This document shows, piece after piece, positions 26,720 through 39,681 of a stretch of 64,000 nt of DNA. The DNA is from Daphnia carinata (Eukaryota; Arthropoda; Branchiopoda; Diplostraca; Daphniidae): NCBI RefSeq assembly GCF_022539665.2, contig NC_081335.1, forward strand, positions 248,001 through 312,000, given 5' to 3'. The stretch's first letter is position 1. Each line of letters starts with the position of its first letter. The notes below the pieces were generated by a model. It saw nothing but the letters and a program-made list of their open reading frames with translations, did not search any database and had not been told where the DNA came from. The translations under genes were made by a program, and so were the position numbers.

Positions 26720-27580
26720 CATTGAGACACTGGGATTGCAGGCACGTATAATAAAATGCAAACGTCTGTGTTATTGTTAACTATTGCCTAAGCAAAGTGC
26801 GAAGATTTAATATATTTTATCTATAGCTCTAGAATCTCCCTGCAAACCATGACTTTATTCAATGCCAATTTTGGACCTTACATTATGTGAAGAAACATGA
26901 TTTGGAAGCACATTATTTAACATGTGAGCTTGCCTTAATGAAACAGGCAAATAAAGAGGATGGCATCTGGTAACATCTGAATGTTCTGCATAGTATTTGT
27001 CTTATTATTAGATTGTTTACGGTTTTATTTTCTTTATTAGCTGATCCGTCTAGATTTAGGGAGTGTAACCTAATTTACAATGATACCACAACAACACAGT
27101 CTTCATTTACAGATGAATCATGGAACATCCCATCTGACCAACCCACCTTTATACCAGAAGCATTAAGAGCACATGTAACACACATGACGTAAAGAACCCT
27201 TCTTTTTGTTAAATTTTAGTAGGAAAACCAATTATAGTTATTTATTCAATGTTACAGGATATCTTGTGGCTTAACAAAGTCAAACAGAAGAGAGCATAGA
27301 GAACAGGAATGTAAAAGACTTTTGAGAAGAAGAGTAAAAGCTTTTAGCATTCACATTGTGTAGGTTTTTAAACTAATGTTGCTCATTGATTAGAGCTGCT
27401 GAGGTGCTCATGAAAACCTGAAAAGACTTTGGCTCTGGGAACTTCAGCAATTATATTAGAGCAAATGAAAACCCAAGGAAACCAGGTACTACAACTTTGC
27501 ACCAAAAATTACCGTTAAAAGAAAGGAAGGCACAGAGAGAGATGGCCTTTCGAGTGGCTCATCTTTCGTTTGAAGTATAA

Positions 27581-29051
27581 TAGCGAGTGAAAATGATTTT
27601 TCGGGGATTCTTCCATTGTTTTGAACTGTTCTACATGAAGGGCAAAGTTGAACTACGTTATTATTTTGCTGTAAAATTTTATGAATTGCGCACGTTCAGG
27701 ATGGAGTTGTTAAACAAAATTTTTGAGATTTGGTCGTCAACAGGATTCGTATGATAAATAAAGATTTCGGTAACCTGAAAGCTGTTCAGGAATACAGGCA
27801 TCATTTTATCTGACTAAGCTTTTTCCTGTTGGTGGTTAACCCTGACATTTATCATCATCCGCGCTGATTGCGACCTTCGCCCTGCCTACCGTTTACTTAC
27901 CTTGTTAACACGCTTATAAGCATTTTTTATGCATCAGTTGGATAATCCAGCTACATAAATAATGTTTTCTTTTGAAAAAGAAAAAAAAAGTTTTAATTGT
28001 GAAGTGATATAAAATAAATCAAATAAATTAGTCAGATAATGTTAAACAGAATTAACATGTATTGCATGAAAGCTTGAATATCAAAAACAAATTTGACAAA
28101 TACCAGCACAACCGCAACAAACAGAATCGTCATGAAACAGACCAGTTTTATTGATGACCTACGAAACCGAAATTTGCAAAAAAAAAAAAGACTATCTTCA
28201 AACCCGGTAGATTAGGTAGCACTGGTACCACACACACGACTTCTAAATAATTCGAATTGCACGTCTGCAAAGTCTAAAAATTTAATCGTCGTCTGTGTTA
28301 GCACGTCCCGCCAATATCACCAAGCGGAGAAAGTTTTGATCGCAAATCGAAAGGAAACGTAGGCTTTGGAGCAGCATTCAACGAAAGAGTTAATTATCCA
28401 GATACGTCGAGAAAAAAAAAAACCCAGATCGAAGGTGCCAAAAAAAAAAAACAAGTCGAGTAGCAGCAACGTAAACCAAAAGACGCTATAAAGGACCTAA
28501 CCCTTTAAAAGGAGTACGAGTTTTCGAACATCTCGACATCACGTCCACGTTAATGTCGATCGAAACTTCCAAAACCCCAACACTAACCCACGATTCGATT
28601 CAAAGCCTTAACATAACTTGAATCAATCGCAAAAGTATGTGACGTGGTATGAGAGTCTATGATCGATATTGTTGTAAAGATGATGTCGAAGTCATTCAAA
28701 AACTCACTCTCCCCCCGCGCAGTTAAATCCCTTATAAACGCCCCTTTTCTTTACTTCGTTTGCTGCTCGTTCTCGTTTTCTCGACACGTTTCGACCTGGG
28801 TTCCCTTCTCGTTCGCTTTTCTGAACAATGCACATATAAGTCATAAGCTCGTAAACCGCGAGCTCACTATTTTTCGGCAACGCTGCAAAATTCCAACGAA
28901 ATCAGCTGACTCTTGACGACAAGAAATATTCGAACCAAAAAAGAAGTCCTATGTGTAAGCTTCGTTGGCGCCGAAATTCTGTGCTCGCTCAGAAGAGCAG
29001 CCCACTTTTAATCTAACGAAATTCTTTGTTTTTAAATGAAACATTTTCACG
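27581..29051. other. Gene-free stretch upstream of FYCO1
   Basis: About 1.5 kb, AT-rich with several A runs. The only longer ORF (28659-28916) has no recognisable domain and atypical composition. The FYCO1 promoter should be near 28850-29050, but no clear core element is visible. Confidence 0.5.
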
Positions 29052-32000
29052 ATGGCGAGCAGAGGTCAAGATAATAATGAAGTTTTCAAAGCCAGCATTG
29101 AGAAAAACCTCTCTGCTCTGTTTGGTACTAACAACCTCATACACAGATCCCCTGAAATTGGGATTACACTTTTTCCTTTCTTATAGATTGTGTAAAAAGT
29201 TTAAAGACCATGTTTGATGACACACATTTTCCAATTGATGATGACAATGTCATGCTTCATCGTCTTGGGGACAGGTTGGAATTTTTGCTTCATGTTGGAC
29301 TAAGGCGTATGTAATTTCAGTAAGGAATACTAGAAATGGTTTCATCCTTCATTTGCTTCTAGAAAGTTCTGGTGTGTTTAGCCGATCAAAAAGTCCTTGG
29401 CATTACATAAATTCGTGCCTTAGCAAGTTGAAAACCAATCATGATGGAATCCGTTTTGTGAGAGGATTATCTGAGGTGTGATTGCTACATCTGTATAAAA
29501 ACATTAAAATTTTAAACTATTTTTTTTTTTAGCTCAAAACTCCAAAAGGGAGACTTCGGTCCTTTCTTAGATTTTGCCTTGTGCATCAGTGCCTGGCAGA
29601 CACTTTGCAGCAATGTACACTTTGTGAAAGTGTAACCGGTGAATATTACAGTGCAAATTCTTTATTTTCAAAACAAACTTGGAGGTCAAGTTTTATTGCA
29701 TCACTCTACGAACTCAACGACATACAGTACGACCTAGCTCCGACTGGCTATGATTTGGACGTCGGGTGGCCCACTTTCGCCCGGTAATCTAGATATCGTT
29801 TTCTTTTTTGTTCTGCCTGCCGTTCCACAAGTACTTCTAGTGTTGTAATGCAGCTGAGGTCGCTGACTTTTTTTGTCTCAAATGCGTCTCTGTGATTTGG
29901 AGGGGAGTTGGCTGGTTGCATCCGTCACGGGGACTGTAATCTATTTATAGCTTAAAGGTCGGCTCGCCGTGTTGTTATGCAGCCGTGAGGGCCAGACAGC
30001 GAGTGAGAATTTTCAAGCTAACACAATCGTGTGCTCTAACGGCAGGAAGCAGTTTGGCAGTTTCAACTGGAGCAGACAGCAATCTTCCTCGAGGCTCTCC
30101 GTCAGTCTACTTTCCGCATCAGAATCTCAGGTAATTACGCAAACAAGATGACAAGTCTTCGACTACATGGTATCATACATGTTACCCCCAGAGATTACTT
30201 TGGTCTCGATGGGGCTATTTAGACTATACTTCAATGACCTTATCTTTAAGGTCACACATTTGTGACCTCGAGTGTATCCTCCCCAGTTTACCTGCCGGGT
30301 CAAACCAGTTTCTTGAAAAGACCGAAAAAAAAGAGTTTAACGCTGTGTTTCATTCGCTTTCCGATGTGTTTACTTCGCGTTTTATTTACTCGAATCTTTA
30401 CATGCAGAGCGTCAATAGCTTTCAGAGTGAGTTGACTTCGCCTTTGTGCACTGGCCCGTTAAACTCAACTATGGCCAGTAGCATTCGCTCGAGTAGTCCG
30501 TCTCCGCCGCCGGATCCGCATGAAATCAGTCGACTTCTATCTACGATACGCCAAATTACGGAGGATAAAGAGGAATTACAAGTTCAACTGGATTCTCTTT
30601 GCAAACAGCTGGACGAGGTTTATTTTTGATTAGTACTCATTTTGAATGTCAATTGATTAATATTTCTTCTTGTTTAGGGAAGAGAAAATGGAAAAAAGGA
30701 TCGGGAACAGATGGAGGTGGAACGACGGCAGCACCAAGAAAAGACAATTGAATTGGAGCGACGCTTGGAACTAGCCCACAAGCAGGTGAGCCCACAAACA
30801 CTTGAAAGTTTACGACAGGCGGAAGCACTTGGCCGGAAGATGCTGGCCGCCCGAGATGGAGAGGTGGAATTGCTCAAGGCTCAGCTGGTTTCCACCGAGG
30901 CCAAAGTGGATGCGTTAAAAGAACGACAGGAATTGCAAAAGGTTATCATTATGGGGGAGGTACGTAAGATGGCCAACGAATTGGCCGCGACTGAATTGCA
31001 ACTTAAGAAATGGAAAAAATTGGCTGTTGATTGGGCCCAAATCGAGCATATGGATGATATTAAACTAGACTCGATACAAGAATTGGAAGGAGCCGAAGAA
31101 CTGGGCAAAAAACTGAAGGAACTGTTTAGCGCCCAGCAGACAGCCGCTAAAGAATTGGAAGCCATCAAAGAAGCCAACATGTCGTTGGTGAGGGCCTTAG
31201 CCCAACACGATCATCAGCTGTCGACGGTAACGAGCCAGTTAGATCAAACATGGGTCTGGTTCTCTAAACTGAAAACACAAGCAAGTCAATTACAGACGGA
31301 CGAGTCGGTGATGCGCTATGATTTGAAAGAGAAACGAAAACTGCTCAACAGTTTAAAAGAACAATTGGAAGTGTCCAAGCAGCAGTGGGACCGTATACGT
31401 AACCAGAATCACGCCAATCAAGAAGAATGGCAGTCCTTTCGTAACGAATTGGACGGGCGCAAAGTCACGGGCGCGACAGCCGTTGCACAAAACGAAGTAG
31501 AACCAGTTGATGTGGAAAGGGAACAACCAGCGTTTGTTCCTCCTATCGATTTAGTGTCAGACATTGTTCCAAATCAAGTCGTATCCGACGATGATGAGTT
31601 ACCAGTACCGGAATCAACCACAGACGGCCGAGAAGAACGTTTGCAATTAATGGAGCAGCAGTGTCGTTCTCTCTACGCCAAACTGGTCAATTCCACCAGC
31701 CGGAACGCGGCATTAGTCAGCCGACTTGCTAACCTCCATCAGCATTACGCCATCAAAGAACAACCGTCCACTCCGACCATTTCTGCCCCGCCGGAGAGTT
31801 TGGTTGAGAAAGTGGTCGATCAAGTGAGCCTTGCATGGAACGCTGTTTTTTTTCTGCATCCCTCCACCCGCTAGGTCTACCGAATTAACTCTCAGGCTTT
31901 GTTGTGTGTTTAATAACCGAAGAGCATGTGAAATTTGTGAATGCTCGTTTCGGTGCATCTGCTTGTGGTTAGTTACAAACTTCTAATGGAAATCTTTGGT

Positions 32001-33767
32001 TTTTAGGGGAAACACGCGGAAGAAGTGATTTTGGAGAAAGATCGCCAATTGGCGGTCGTAACGGAAGAATTGAAAGCCATAAAATTCGACCAAGCTACTC
32101 GTCAGTTGGAAAAAGAGAAAGAAAAACAGGTAATTAAGATGTTTGAATGAGAGACGAAAGAAATCGAGTCGATCGAAATCAACGGTTATTGTTATTCATC
32201 CATGAAGCATTGGAATTTTCTTCTTCAGGCGTACCAGCAACAGGAGGAACAACTGAAATTGGCGCTCAGTCAATTGGCAGATAATGGGCAGCTGATTGGA
32301 TCGTTGCAGCTACAGTTGAGTTCACTGACGGGCCGCAATCAGGAAGAGCGTCAATCGTTAGACGCCCAATTCCGGCAGATGGAACTTTCTTTGATGACCA
32401 GAAACGAAGAATGCGAAGGTTTAGTCAACGAAATCCGCTCCGTAAGTTCATTCATTGTTTTGAAGTTTTGTACATTAAATCAGGCTATAGAATTTCAAAT
32501 TTTCAGACGGTTGCGGAAATGGATCAATTGAGGACGTCGTATATAGAATTGCAAGAGAAATTCAAATCCTGTCAAGAAGCTGAATCTCAAGCCAGAAAAG
32601 ACAACCAGATGTTACGCGAAGAATCTCTCATGTTGCGTGATAAAATCGTCCAACTCATCAAGTATCCGAAACAAGTTTCTAATTTTTTTCTTTTAATTTC
32701 GCGGTGCTCAACTGATTTCTCTCGAAAATGTAAAAGGGAAAAGGATTGTCTGTGGCAGCGCAGTGACCGACTTTTACATTTACAAAGGATTCAGGCGACG
32801 GATCAATGGGTAGCTGATGGATCTATTCGTGATTGTCAGAACTGTCAGTCTCGTTTCACCATTTTTGTCCGGCGTCATCATTGTCGCTTGTGTGGTCGCA
32901 TCTTTTGCCATTCTTGTTCTGATTATTGGCTCAAAATTGCTTCCAGCTCACGACCCACGCGTACATGTCACGAATGTTTTGCTATCCATCGACAGTTTAG
33001 CCAACCGGGCGCCACTGCCCAGCTGAGCGAACTCCCCCTGACTGAGCCTCCGGAAGCTAAAGATCTGAATACTCAGCCAGTTGTCGTCCAGCAACAACAA
33101 CAACACGATGGTGGGACATTGGCTGAACCTTGCGCTGGATTCAGCGTCATCAGCGACGATGAGATTGTTCAATCCCTCAACGACTCGAGCCCGTACAGCA
33201 GCCCTAGGAATGGTCCTATTAAGTAATCTATTTAAATAATTCATTCTATTTTCGCTATCCGACTGATTATTTCACGAATTGCTGTTTCATTTTGAAGCAA
33301 AAACATCCGCACGGCAGCCATACGTACTTTCAGTTCATTGGTTCATGATGTGGTAGATGAAACCGTTCCATCGGAATCCTTCGTCAGCGCCGGAATGATT
33401 TATCGGATTCCGATCCAAGTTGAACGACCTGCTTGCACTCTACATTGGAAATTCAAAACCGATCCGAGGGTGAATAACGTGACCTTTAATTTTAACAATA
33501 GGTGGAAGTACTAAACGTTCGTTTACTTGCCAGAGCATCGCGTTCGCTGTTGTCGGAGCTGAAGACGACAATCAAGGTGATGACTCTTTGACGCGAATTA
33601 TCGTCGAAACAGCTCTCCATAAATCGGAAGAGAACTTTGTGTGCGGACAGGCTGAATTGCCCCTTCCCGGACTTTACTACATTTACTTCGACAACAGCTA
33701 TTCGCGTTTCTCTGCCAACAAGATAACCTTCCATCTCCATTTGACAGCTCCCAGCTCACCCATTTGA
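29052..33767 (+). CDS. FYCO1: FYCO1: RUN and FYVE domain coiled-coil adaptor
   Basis: The start MASRGQDNNEVFKASIEK is at 29052 and the TGA stop at 33765-33767. Order of domains: RUN (29052-29785; NDGIRFVRGLSE-type block and LVHQCLADTLQQC, ending GWPTFAR as in FYCO1), a long coiled coil (30711-32690, rich in Glu, Lys and Gln), a FYVE zinc finger at about 32800-32970 (WVADGSIRDC, RRHHCRLCGRIFCHSC), an LC3-interacting motif with core FSVI followed by SDDEI at 33140-33166, and a GOLD domain (33300-33767, ending FHLHLTAPSSPI). This order is unique to FYCO1. It links PI3P- and LC3-bearing autophagic or late endosomal vesicles, with Rab7, to plus-end microtubule transport. The coiled coil is far shorter than in vertebrates. 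The intron after RUN (about 29787-30400) is long for this genome. Confidence 0.93.
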
Positions 33768-34166
33768 CGGCAAACAACGTCCCAATTTTTATTGATGGCA
33801 ACCCTTTTTTTTTTTTTTTTTTTAATTCATCGCAAAGAGAAATCAAACGATCCTTTGAAGAGTGCTCGGCAACTGTGGTCGTCTTATTTATAATTTTATA
33901 TAGTGCGTTGGTTAAATGTCTTTCGATGCAAAGACGTTGATTTTTCTCTGAATAGACGTGATTTGAAGAAACAGGACAATGTTGAAATATTGGTTTGTTT
34001 AATAGAGACGGAAAAATACGGAAATCCACAATTTGGTTATACATCACTGTACACGGCAAAAGGAAAAAAAAAAAATGTGATTCAATTTTTCATATGTGGT
34101 TAAAAATTCGTTGACTTTTGTAATCTGTTTTTTTTTTTTATCTCTTCCCTTCTCACAGATTTTTCT

Positions 34167-37100
34167 CTAGAAGAAGACGTTGAACTCGTCCTCCCAGCTG
34201 AGCTTCTTGACTCGTCTGGGTAGCGAGGCATCTGTCGGCCAGGCGCCCGCTTGACTGCTGCTCAAGAAAGTTCGCGGATGGTGCGGACACGCCACTGGTG
34301 GAGGTGACTGTTCGTTGTTGTTGCTGCCGCCGGAAGAGATCTTGTGGTGATTGCCAGCCGCCTGTTGCTGCTGTTGCTGCCTGGGTGGAGGGGTTGGTGG
34401 TGGCATTGGCGGAGGAGGTGGCGAATTCTGGACGGTGCTAAGAGTCGGACTCTGAATGGGCACGACCCGACGGCACGACGGCCGCGCCAGAGGATTGATG
34501 GGCATTCGGCGCAGAGTGGCCGTGATGGGCGTCGAACTGTCGCCACTGTACAGTCCGCTGACGCTGACTTTGGGTTGCGGCTGGACAACCGTTAACGGAC
34601 TCGGTTGCGTCTTTTTCCGTTTGCTGTTGAAAAAAAAAACAAAATGAATTGGGATTTGAGTTTTTTAGGAAGTTGTGGATGGAACACCTACTATTGACAG
34701 AGGTAGACGGCCAGACCAGAGATGATGAGAGACAAAACGCCCAGCAATATGCCCAAGATGATTAATAACAGCCCACTGCCGTCGGCGCTGGATAAAGTAA
34801 TGCCGCTTCCGTTCATCATCAGGAAATCGACTGGTAAGTTGATTTTGACAGGAACAGACGTCTTTTGCGAAGTAGTTGAAATTCATTAGATTTCTCTTTT
34901 TTTTTTTTTTTATAGGTATCCGTTATGTGATGTTTACCTGTCGAGGAGGATTGCCGGAATCGCGTGCCACCGCCATGAGGTGAATAACGGTCGAATTCAG
35001 AGCTGATGGATCGGAGAAAATGACGTCTCCGTTCTCGTGGACATTAAACGCTCTGATTTTATAATGTAATCAAACGCATCAAGAAAAAGGTACGAAAAAA
35101 GATTTACAAAATAAAATTCTACCTGGATTCAGGTCCTTTTAATTGTATAGTAACACGGTCGGCTGCATCGCCGTCATCTGCATGGATGTGTCCGATGACT
35201 GAGCCGACGGGCAAGGCCGATTCCTTGACAATGAATTCGTATTCGGCCAAATCGAATCGCGGATCCCAGTCGTTGACATCGAGGACGGTAACCTCAACCG
35301 TCGCCGTATCATTCTGCAAACATTTTCACGGTAATTAATCAAATGATACGCTGTAATGTAAAGTGAACAATACCGTTAGCCCATCCGTGACCCATACAAC
35401 AAAGTGATGAGTCATCTGTGTTTCGTAATCCAGCGCGCGTTCCAACTTGATTTCGCCCATCTTATCGACGCTGAATGCTTGATCCGTTCCATTGTGACTT
35501 TCAATTACGAAGCGAATAGTCTTGAAAATGAGAAGGAAAAGTTCATCATCCCCGTAAGGTAAACATAACAAGCATTCAAGAACGTTTAGACTTTCAACGA
35601 GTAATTACGGTGAATGTGCGTAGGCGCTTTTGCAACTGTACAAGAACAACAACAACAACACGAGACTAGCAACCTGATCGATGGGTTTGTTGATGGCCAT
35701 AGCCAAAATAATAGTGTCGACTGGCACATTTTCCAGGACCTGGACCGAATAACGTCGCTGGAGGTATTGCAGTTGAGGTGAAAACGACCAACTCCGGCTA
35801 ACGGTCAACGTGGTTAAAGCGTAACGGTCGAGGTTATCCACTTGGTGAGCCTTTTTTTTGTTTTGCCATAGAAACAGTTTGATTTGAAATCAGATAAATG
35901 TCAATTGAATTTGATTAGGGCACCTTGACGACGAGAATAACTGGCTGGACGAGCTCATTATCTTCTAGGCTTCGATTGAGGAAAACGGAACCGTTTAATG
36001 GATCAAGAACGAAATCTTGGTATTCTACTCCTCCTGTTGTTATTTAATTTGAGGTATGGGAGAAAAGAAGAAATAATTAATTTCTCATGTCTAAATTTTT
36101 AACTGGGAAACTTGTGGGTTTTCAGTTTAACAAGAGAAAAGGTGGCCATACCGGCGTTCCATGCATATCGAATGGATGCATTGATTCCTGCGTCCTGATC
36201 AACGGCCCGCATCGGTTCCGGTCGGATTTCCAGCCCGGTTCCCTGGGGAAAAAGGAGAGAAAAATCGAAAGTGGTTTTCTACATCTCTCTTCGTGTGTGT
36301 GGTGAGAACAAACTTCTTTTTATCTTTAAATTTCTCTTAGTTATCTAGGTTGCCCCCCTCTCTCTTTCTCTTAGCACCGTACCAGTTAGAGCTTATTGTT
36401 CATTTGTGTAATAACTAAGAATCTCACTTTTTGAGCCGGCTGGGGTAAATGAGCCCAGTAACGTGACTGGCCAAATAGTGGGTTCTGGTCGTCGGCGTCG
36501 TTGATGTCGATGCTGACGATAGCGTCCGTGTACAAAGGAGGCTGTCCTTGATCCTAAAATAATTTTGTTTAAAAAAAAAAAAAAAACACAAATTAGGTGA
36601 GATTCGAAGGGTGTGCAACTTTAATGATTTCAAACTGAGAAAGACCTGCGCTCTGATTGCGATTTTGAAATGTTTCAGCGTTTCGTAATCGACAGCTTTC
36701 TTTAATACCAGGGTACCCTCCAAGCTGCTAGCGAATCCAAGTACGTCCTAATAAGTCATAATGGATCATTAGAAGGGGCTGCAATTACATTGGCAACACA
36801 GTGCCACTAAAACAATGGGGCGGTGTGACGTACCGAATAAGGCCCAGGTAGAATAGAATACTGTACAGTTGAATAAGGCCCAGGCTGGTCTGCATCCAGC
36901 GCTTCAATGCCTTGTAAAACGACTGAACCGACCATCGTTGACTTTTTCAATTGAATAGGGAAAAGTATGATTAAATTAGATTAAATTTGTTTTGTTTTTT
37001 ATCTGTTACAAATTGTACCTCTGAAATGTTGACGGAATAGGTGGCATTGCGAAAAATGGGCGAATTATCATTGGCATCGGTGACACGAATGTTGACTGGA

Positions 37101-38075
37101 ACCGTCAAACTCTGTTTCGCGTAATGACAGTTTGTGTCGTAGGGACAAGATACAAATGTTTTTTTAGTTGCTTAAATGAGGGGGAGAGCAAAGTAACATA
37201 GTAGTAGTAGTAAATAAGAAAAAGAGAAAATTGATTACCGGCTCGGTGTTGGGACCACGTCGCTCGCAGGTAATTCGTGTCATCACCTGGGCAGGTCCGG
37301 TCAGACCCTGCAATAATAACCATCGTTGCACATAAATGTGTGTGTGTGTGTATGCGAAAAGAGCGTCAGCCATTTTGAAAGTTGAACTTTTTTTTTTTTT
37401 TAATTTTATTGTTTTTTTTTTTTAGTTCCGGGGGTGGAGTAGATGTTTTTCTTTTTTGGCCGTCTTTAAAAATATGGGTTAATTACCTCTTTGTCCAGGG
37501 CTTTAATGAGCGTGAGATTCTTCGTGTGCGTGTCAATGGAGACGACCGTTTCGTTGGCCTCAAGGCGCAGTGTGATGTCGCCATCGGCGCTCGGATCGCC
37601 CGCAATCCGTAAAACACCTGAGTTTCGCGTCGTGTGTGCGCGCATTTTTTTTTCGGGGGGGGCACCAGCGGGAATTTTTATTTTTTTTGTTTACCCAACG
37701 GGAAGCATAGTTTTTTTTTTTTTTGTAGGAAAAGGAGAAGAAAAAAAAACAGTTTTTGAACAATGTACCAGCATTTTGAAATACTTTATTATGTATACCG
37801 ATAACGGAACCCACTGTGGCATTTTCACTGACGAAAAAGGTCTCGGCTGATCCTCCACCAATCAGGAAACATCGATTATCTACACACACGCAATAAGACA
37901 ACGTCCACCAATGTAGCGCATTATAGATTCATCGAAACTAACAATGGTCTACCCGTCGAAGGCTATTTAGTTTTAATTGTTTTGTTTTTTGCTTACCTCG
38001 AGCCGATGTCAATTGAGCTAATAATAGAAGGAAGGTGAAGGGTATCCATGACAAATAGGGCCGGAATGTTTTCAT
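34167..38075 (-). CDS. Cadherin family single-pass adhesion receptor
   Basis: The start MKTFRPYLSWIPFTF at 38075 is a signal peptide in its own exon. The ectodomain, spread over many exons, has cadherin repeats with the calcium motifs DANDNSP (near 37070), INDADDQNP (near 36500), LDVNDWDPRF (near 35270) and DYET or DRE-like blocks at each repeat, about five repeats in all. One transmembrane helix (LLLIILGILLGVLSLIISG) is at about 34790-34735. The cytoplasmic tail is rich in Pro and Gln (runs of P and a run of seven Q near 34370) and ends KKLSWEDEFNVFF at 34167. It lacks a catenin-binding domain of the classical type as far as I can see. I cannot assign it to a named cadherin; Drosophila Cad-type (for example Cad74A, Cad86C, Cad89D) and protocadherin-like genes are candidates. 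The gene converges on FYCO1 with 400 bp between stops. Confidence 0.88.
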
Positions 38076-39681
38076 TGTGTCATTCCGGTAGATGGCTCAT
38101 CCGGTCTTGTTTTTTCCCTTCGTAAGGCCAACGCCAAAGAAAAACAAAAACACCTGAGCTGTTAGTCACTGATCCGTTCCTAAAAAAAAAAGAACTAGAA
38201 TTAAAGCGGCGTGTGCTATTTGGTGTAAGTATCGATTTAACAGGACTTGTTGTCAAAAGTAAATGGGAAAGGGGGGAAGACCTCGAAATATAAGCACAAC
38301 ATCCTGTTGTCAGCGCTTGCTTCCTATATCAACATTTGTTTGTGGCTTACAAAATATTTCAAAAAAAAAAAGTGGGTGGGTGGGAAGGACGCTATCGGTC
38401 CGAACGGTACCTGATGATCCAAAACAGGAAATGGTCCGGCAAATCGCTAATGCCATATCTTTTTTTGTTTTTGTTAGTGACCGGTCTTGCAATTGAGGAT
38501 ATACTTGTCTAGAAACGAAAAGATTTCCGTGGGCCTTTTCTTTAAATAATAATTTAAAAAAAAGATTTGTCTGTTGTAGAATCAAGCCGATGGTGGAGAC
38601 CGTTAGAAGGAGTAGTATCAAGTGTAGCCTACTGTATAAAACCGCACAAACAGTCCATTGTTTGGGGTGGAGTTGACGACCGCAATAGTTCGTTATTTCG
38701 TGATCGAGGGTCTTACGACTTCTTCAGGTAAGATCTAAGACACTGACCTCCAAACGCAATCAACGGCGACCTGCAGCCCCAAATCTAATCCGACATTTCT
38801 TTCTCTACGTCTAATCTTTTTTTTTTTTTTTTTTTTTTTCTTTCTTTGTCGCCATCAAGTGAAGAGGAAGAGAGGAAATGATGACAACTTTAGTTCTTCT
38901 TTTGTAACATGCGCCGTGCCCTGGAAATTCGATCCAGCGTGTGCTATTCACGCTGACAAATTGAATTAAAAAAGAACCGCGGGACTTGTGACTCCTTGGT
39001 GGTTTATGGAGCTGAAATTGTTGCCTTGATGAAAGAAGAAAAATCGTCAGTAGGTTTGTTTTTTTTTTTCATTCTTTTGCAAACACTATATGTACCATAG
39101 CACACCATTCTTCTTGTTCGCTTCGGCGTGCATAACGAGGAGAAATAGACCGCGACATAGAAGCGGCTTCAAGGAAAACATGACAACATTTCCGAATCTT
39201 TTTCTTCATTCTTTCTTTTTTTTTTTCTGGGGGGATTGTTTGCTCAGTTTGGAATAGATTCGATGAGATGTGACGACCTACCGTTAGAGAACCAAACTAT
39301 TAAACTTCCCCATTCTCTCACCCTTTTTCTTCCATCTATTTACTGAAAGGAAAAAAAATTCGAAATGCAAACACGTAGTCTAGTAGTTTCTTTTTTTCTT
39401 TTTTTTTTTTGCTTTTACCCACCAGCTTTTTCTTTATGACGTCTGCGGGCGAACATTGCTCACAAAAAAGTCGGCACGGCCTCAATTTCCCATTCGTTAC
39501 CGCACGCCTTCGCCGCCGCTACTACCACACATCAACCAACGCAGTATCTCGAAACAATTATTCTCTCCATTGTCCTAGTGGTAACAGCTGAAGTACCAAA
39601 AAAACATGTATCTGGGCAACCTAATTCCTTTTCTATTTTCAGTGAAAACATCAATGAAAGTAGGAGAAAGAAAAAAAGATT
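38076..39681. other. Gene-free stretch upstream of the cadherin gene
   Basis: It holds long T runs (a run of about 23 T near 38818-38840) and purine-rich patches. ORFs here are short, made of homopolymer codons and have no domains. The cadherin promoter and perhaps a 5' UTR exon lie in its left part. Confidence 0.5.

Larger units (their letters stand above)
22846..26727. mobile_element. Mutator-like element (MULE) with 640-bp terminal inverted repeats
   Basis: The element spans 22854-26719 (3,866 bp) and is flanked by perfect 8-bp target duplications CATTGAGA at 22846-22853 and 26720-26727. Duplications of 8-11 bp are typical of Mutator elements. The terminal inverted repeats are about 635-640 bp and nearly identical apart from small indels, so the insertion is fairly young. 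The right half encodes a MULE-type transposase on the minus strand, and the left half carries a second spliced ORF on the plus strand. The outer 190 bp of each arm is filled with copies of an AAATAGGACT-type motif, and the inner end of each arm has a tRNA-like segment. The insertion splits a CHHC finger of the GTSF1-like gene. Confidence 0.9.
22778..27580 (+). pseudogene. GTSF1-like (CHHC zinc finger) gene copy, broken by a MULE
   Basis: On the left of the transposon the reading frame gives VYRVNCPFDPAHVIE (Cys at 22823). Removing the element and one 8-bp target copy lets the frame run on without a break as TLGLQARIIKC (Cys at 26757). The result has the exact CHHC spacing (C-x5-H-x9-[H]-x3-C), but the second His is Arg. 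A second finger follows at about 26832-26940: CQFWTLHYVKKH and LEAHYLTC, with all four ligands. Later exons at 27035-27189 (SDQPTFIPEALRAHVTHM) and 27259-27358 (CGLTKSNRREHREQEC) have acidic and basic stretches. The last open part, 27422-27580, is preceded by an in-frame TGA at 27419-27421. Some splice phases do not join, and a TGA lies upstream of the first finger. GTSF1 proteins support PIWI proteins in transposon silencing. This copy looks dead. Confidence 0.65.

Noticed and set aside
38310-38621. Minus-strand ORF upstream of the cadherin gene
   Set aside because: No domain, no coherent splice to the cadherin and composition driven by T/A runs.
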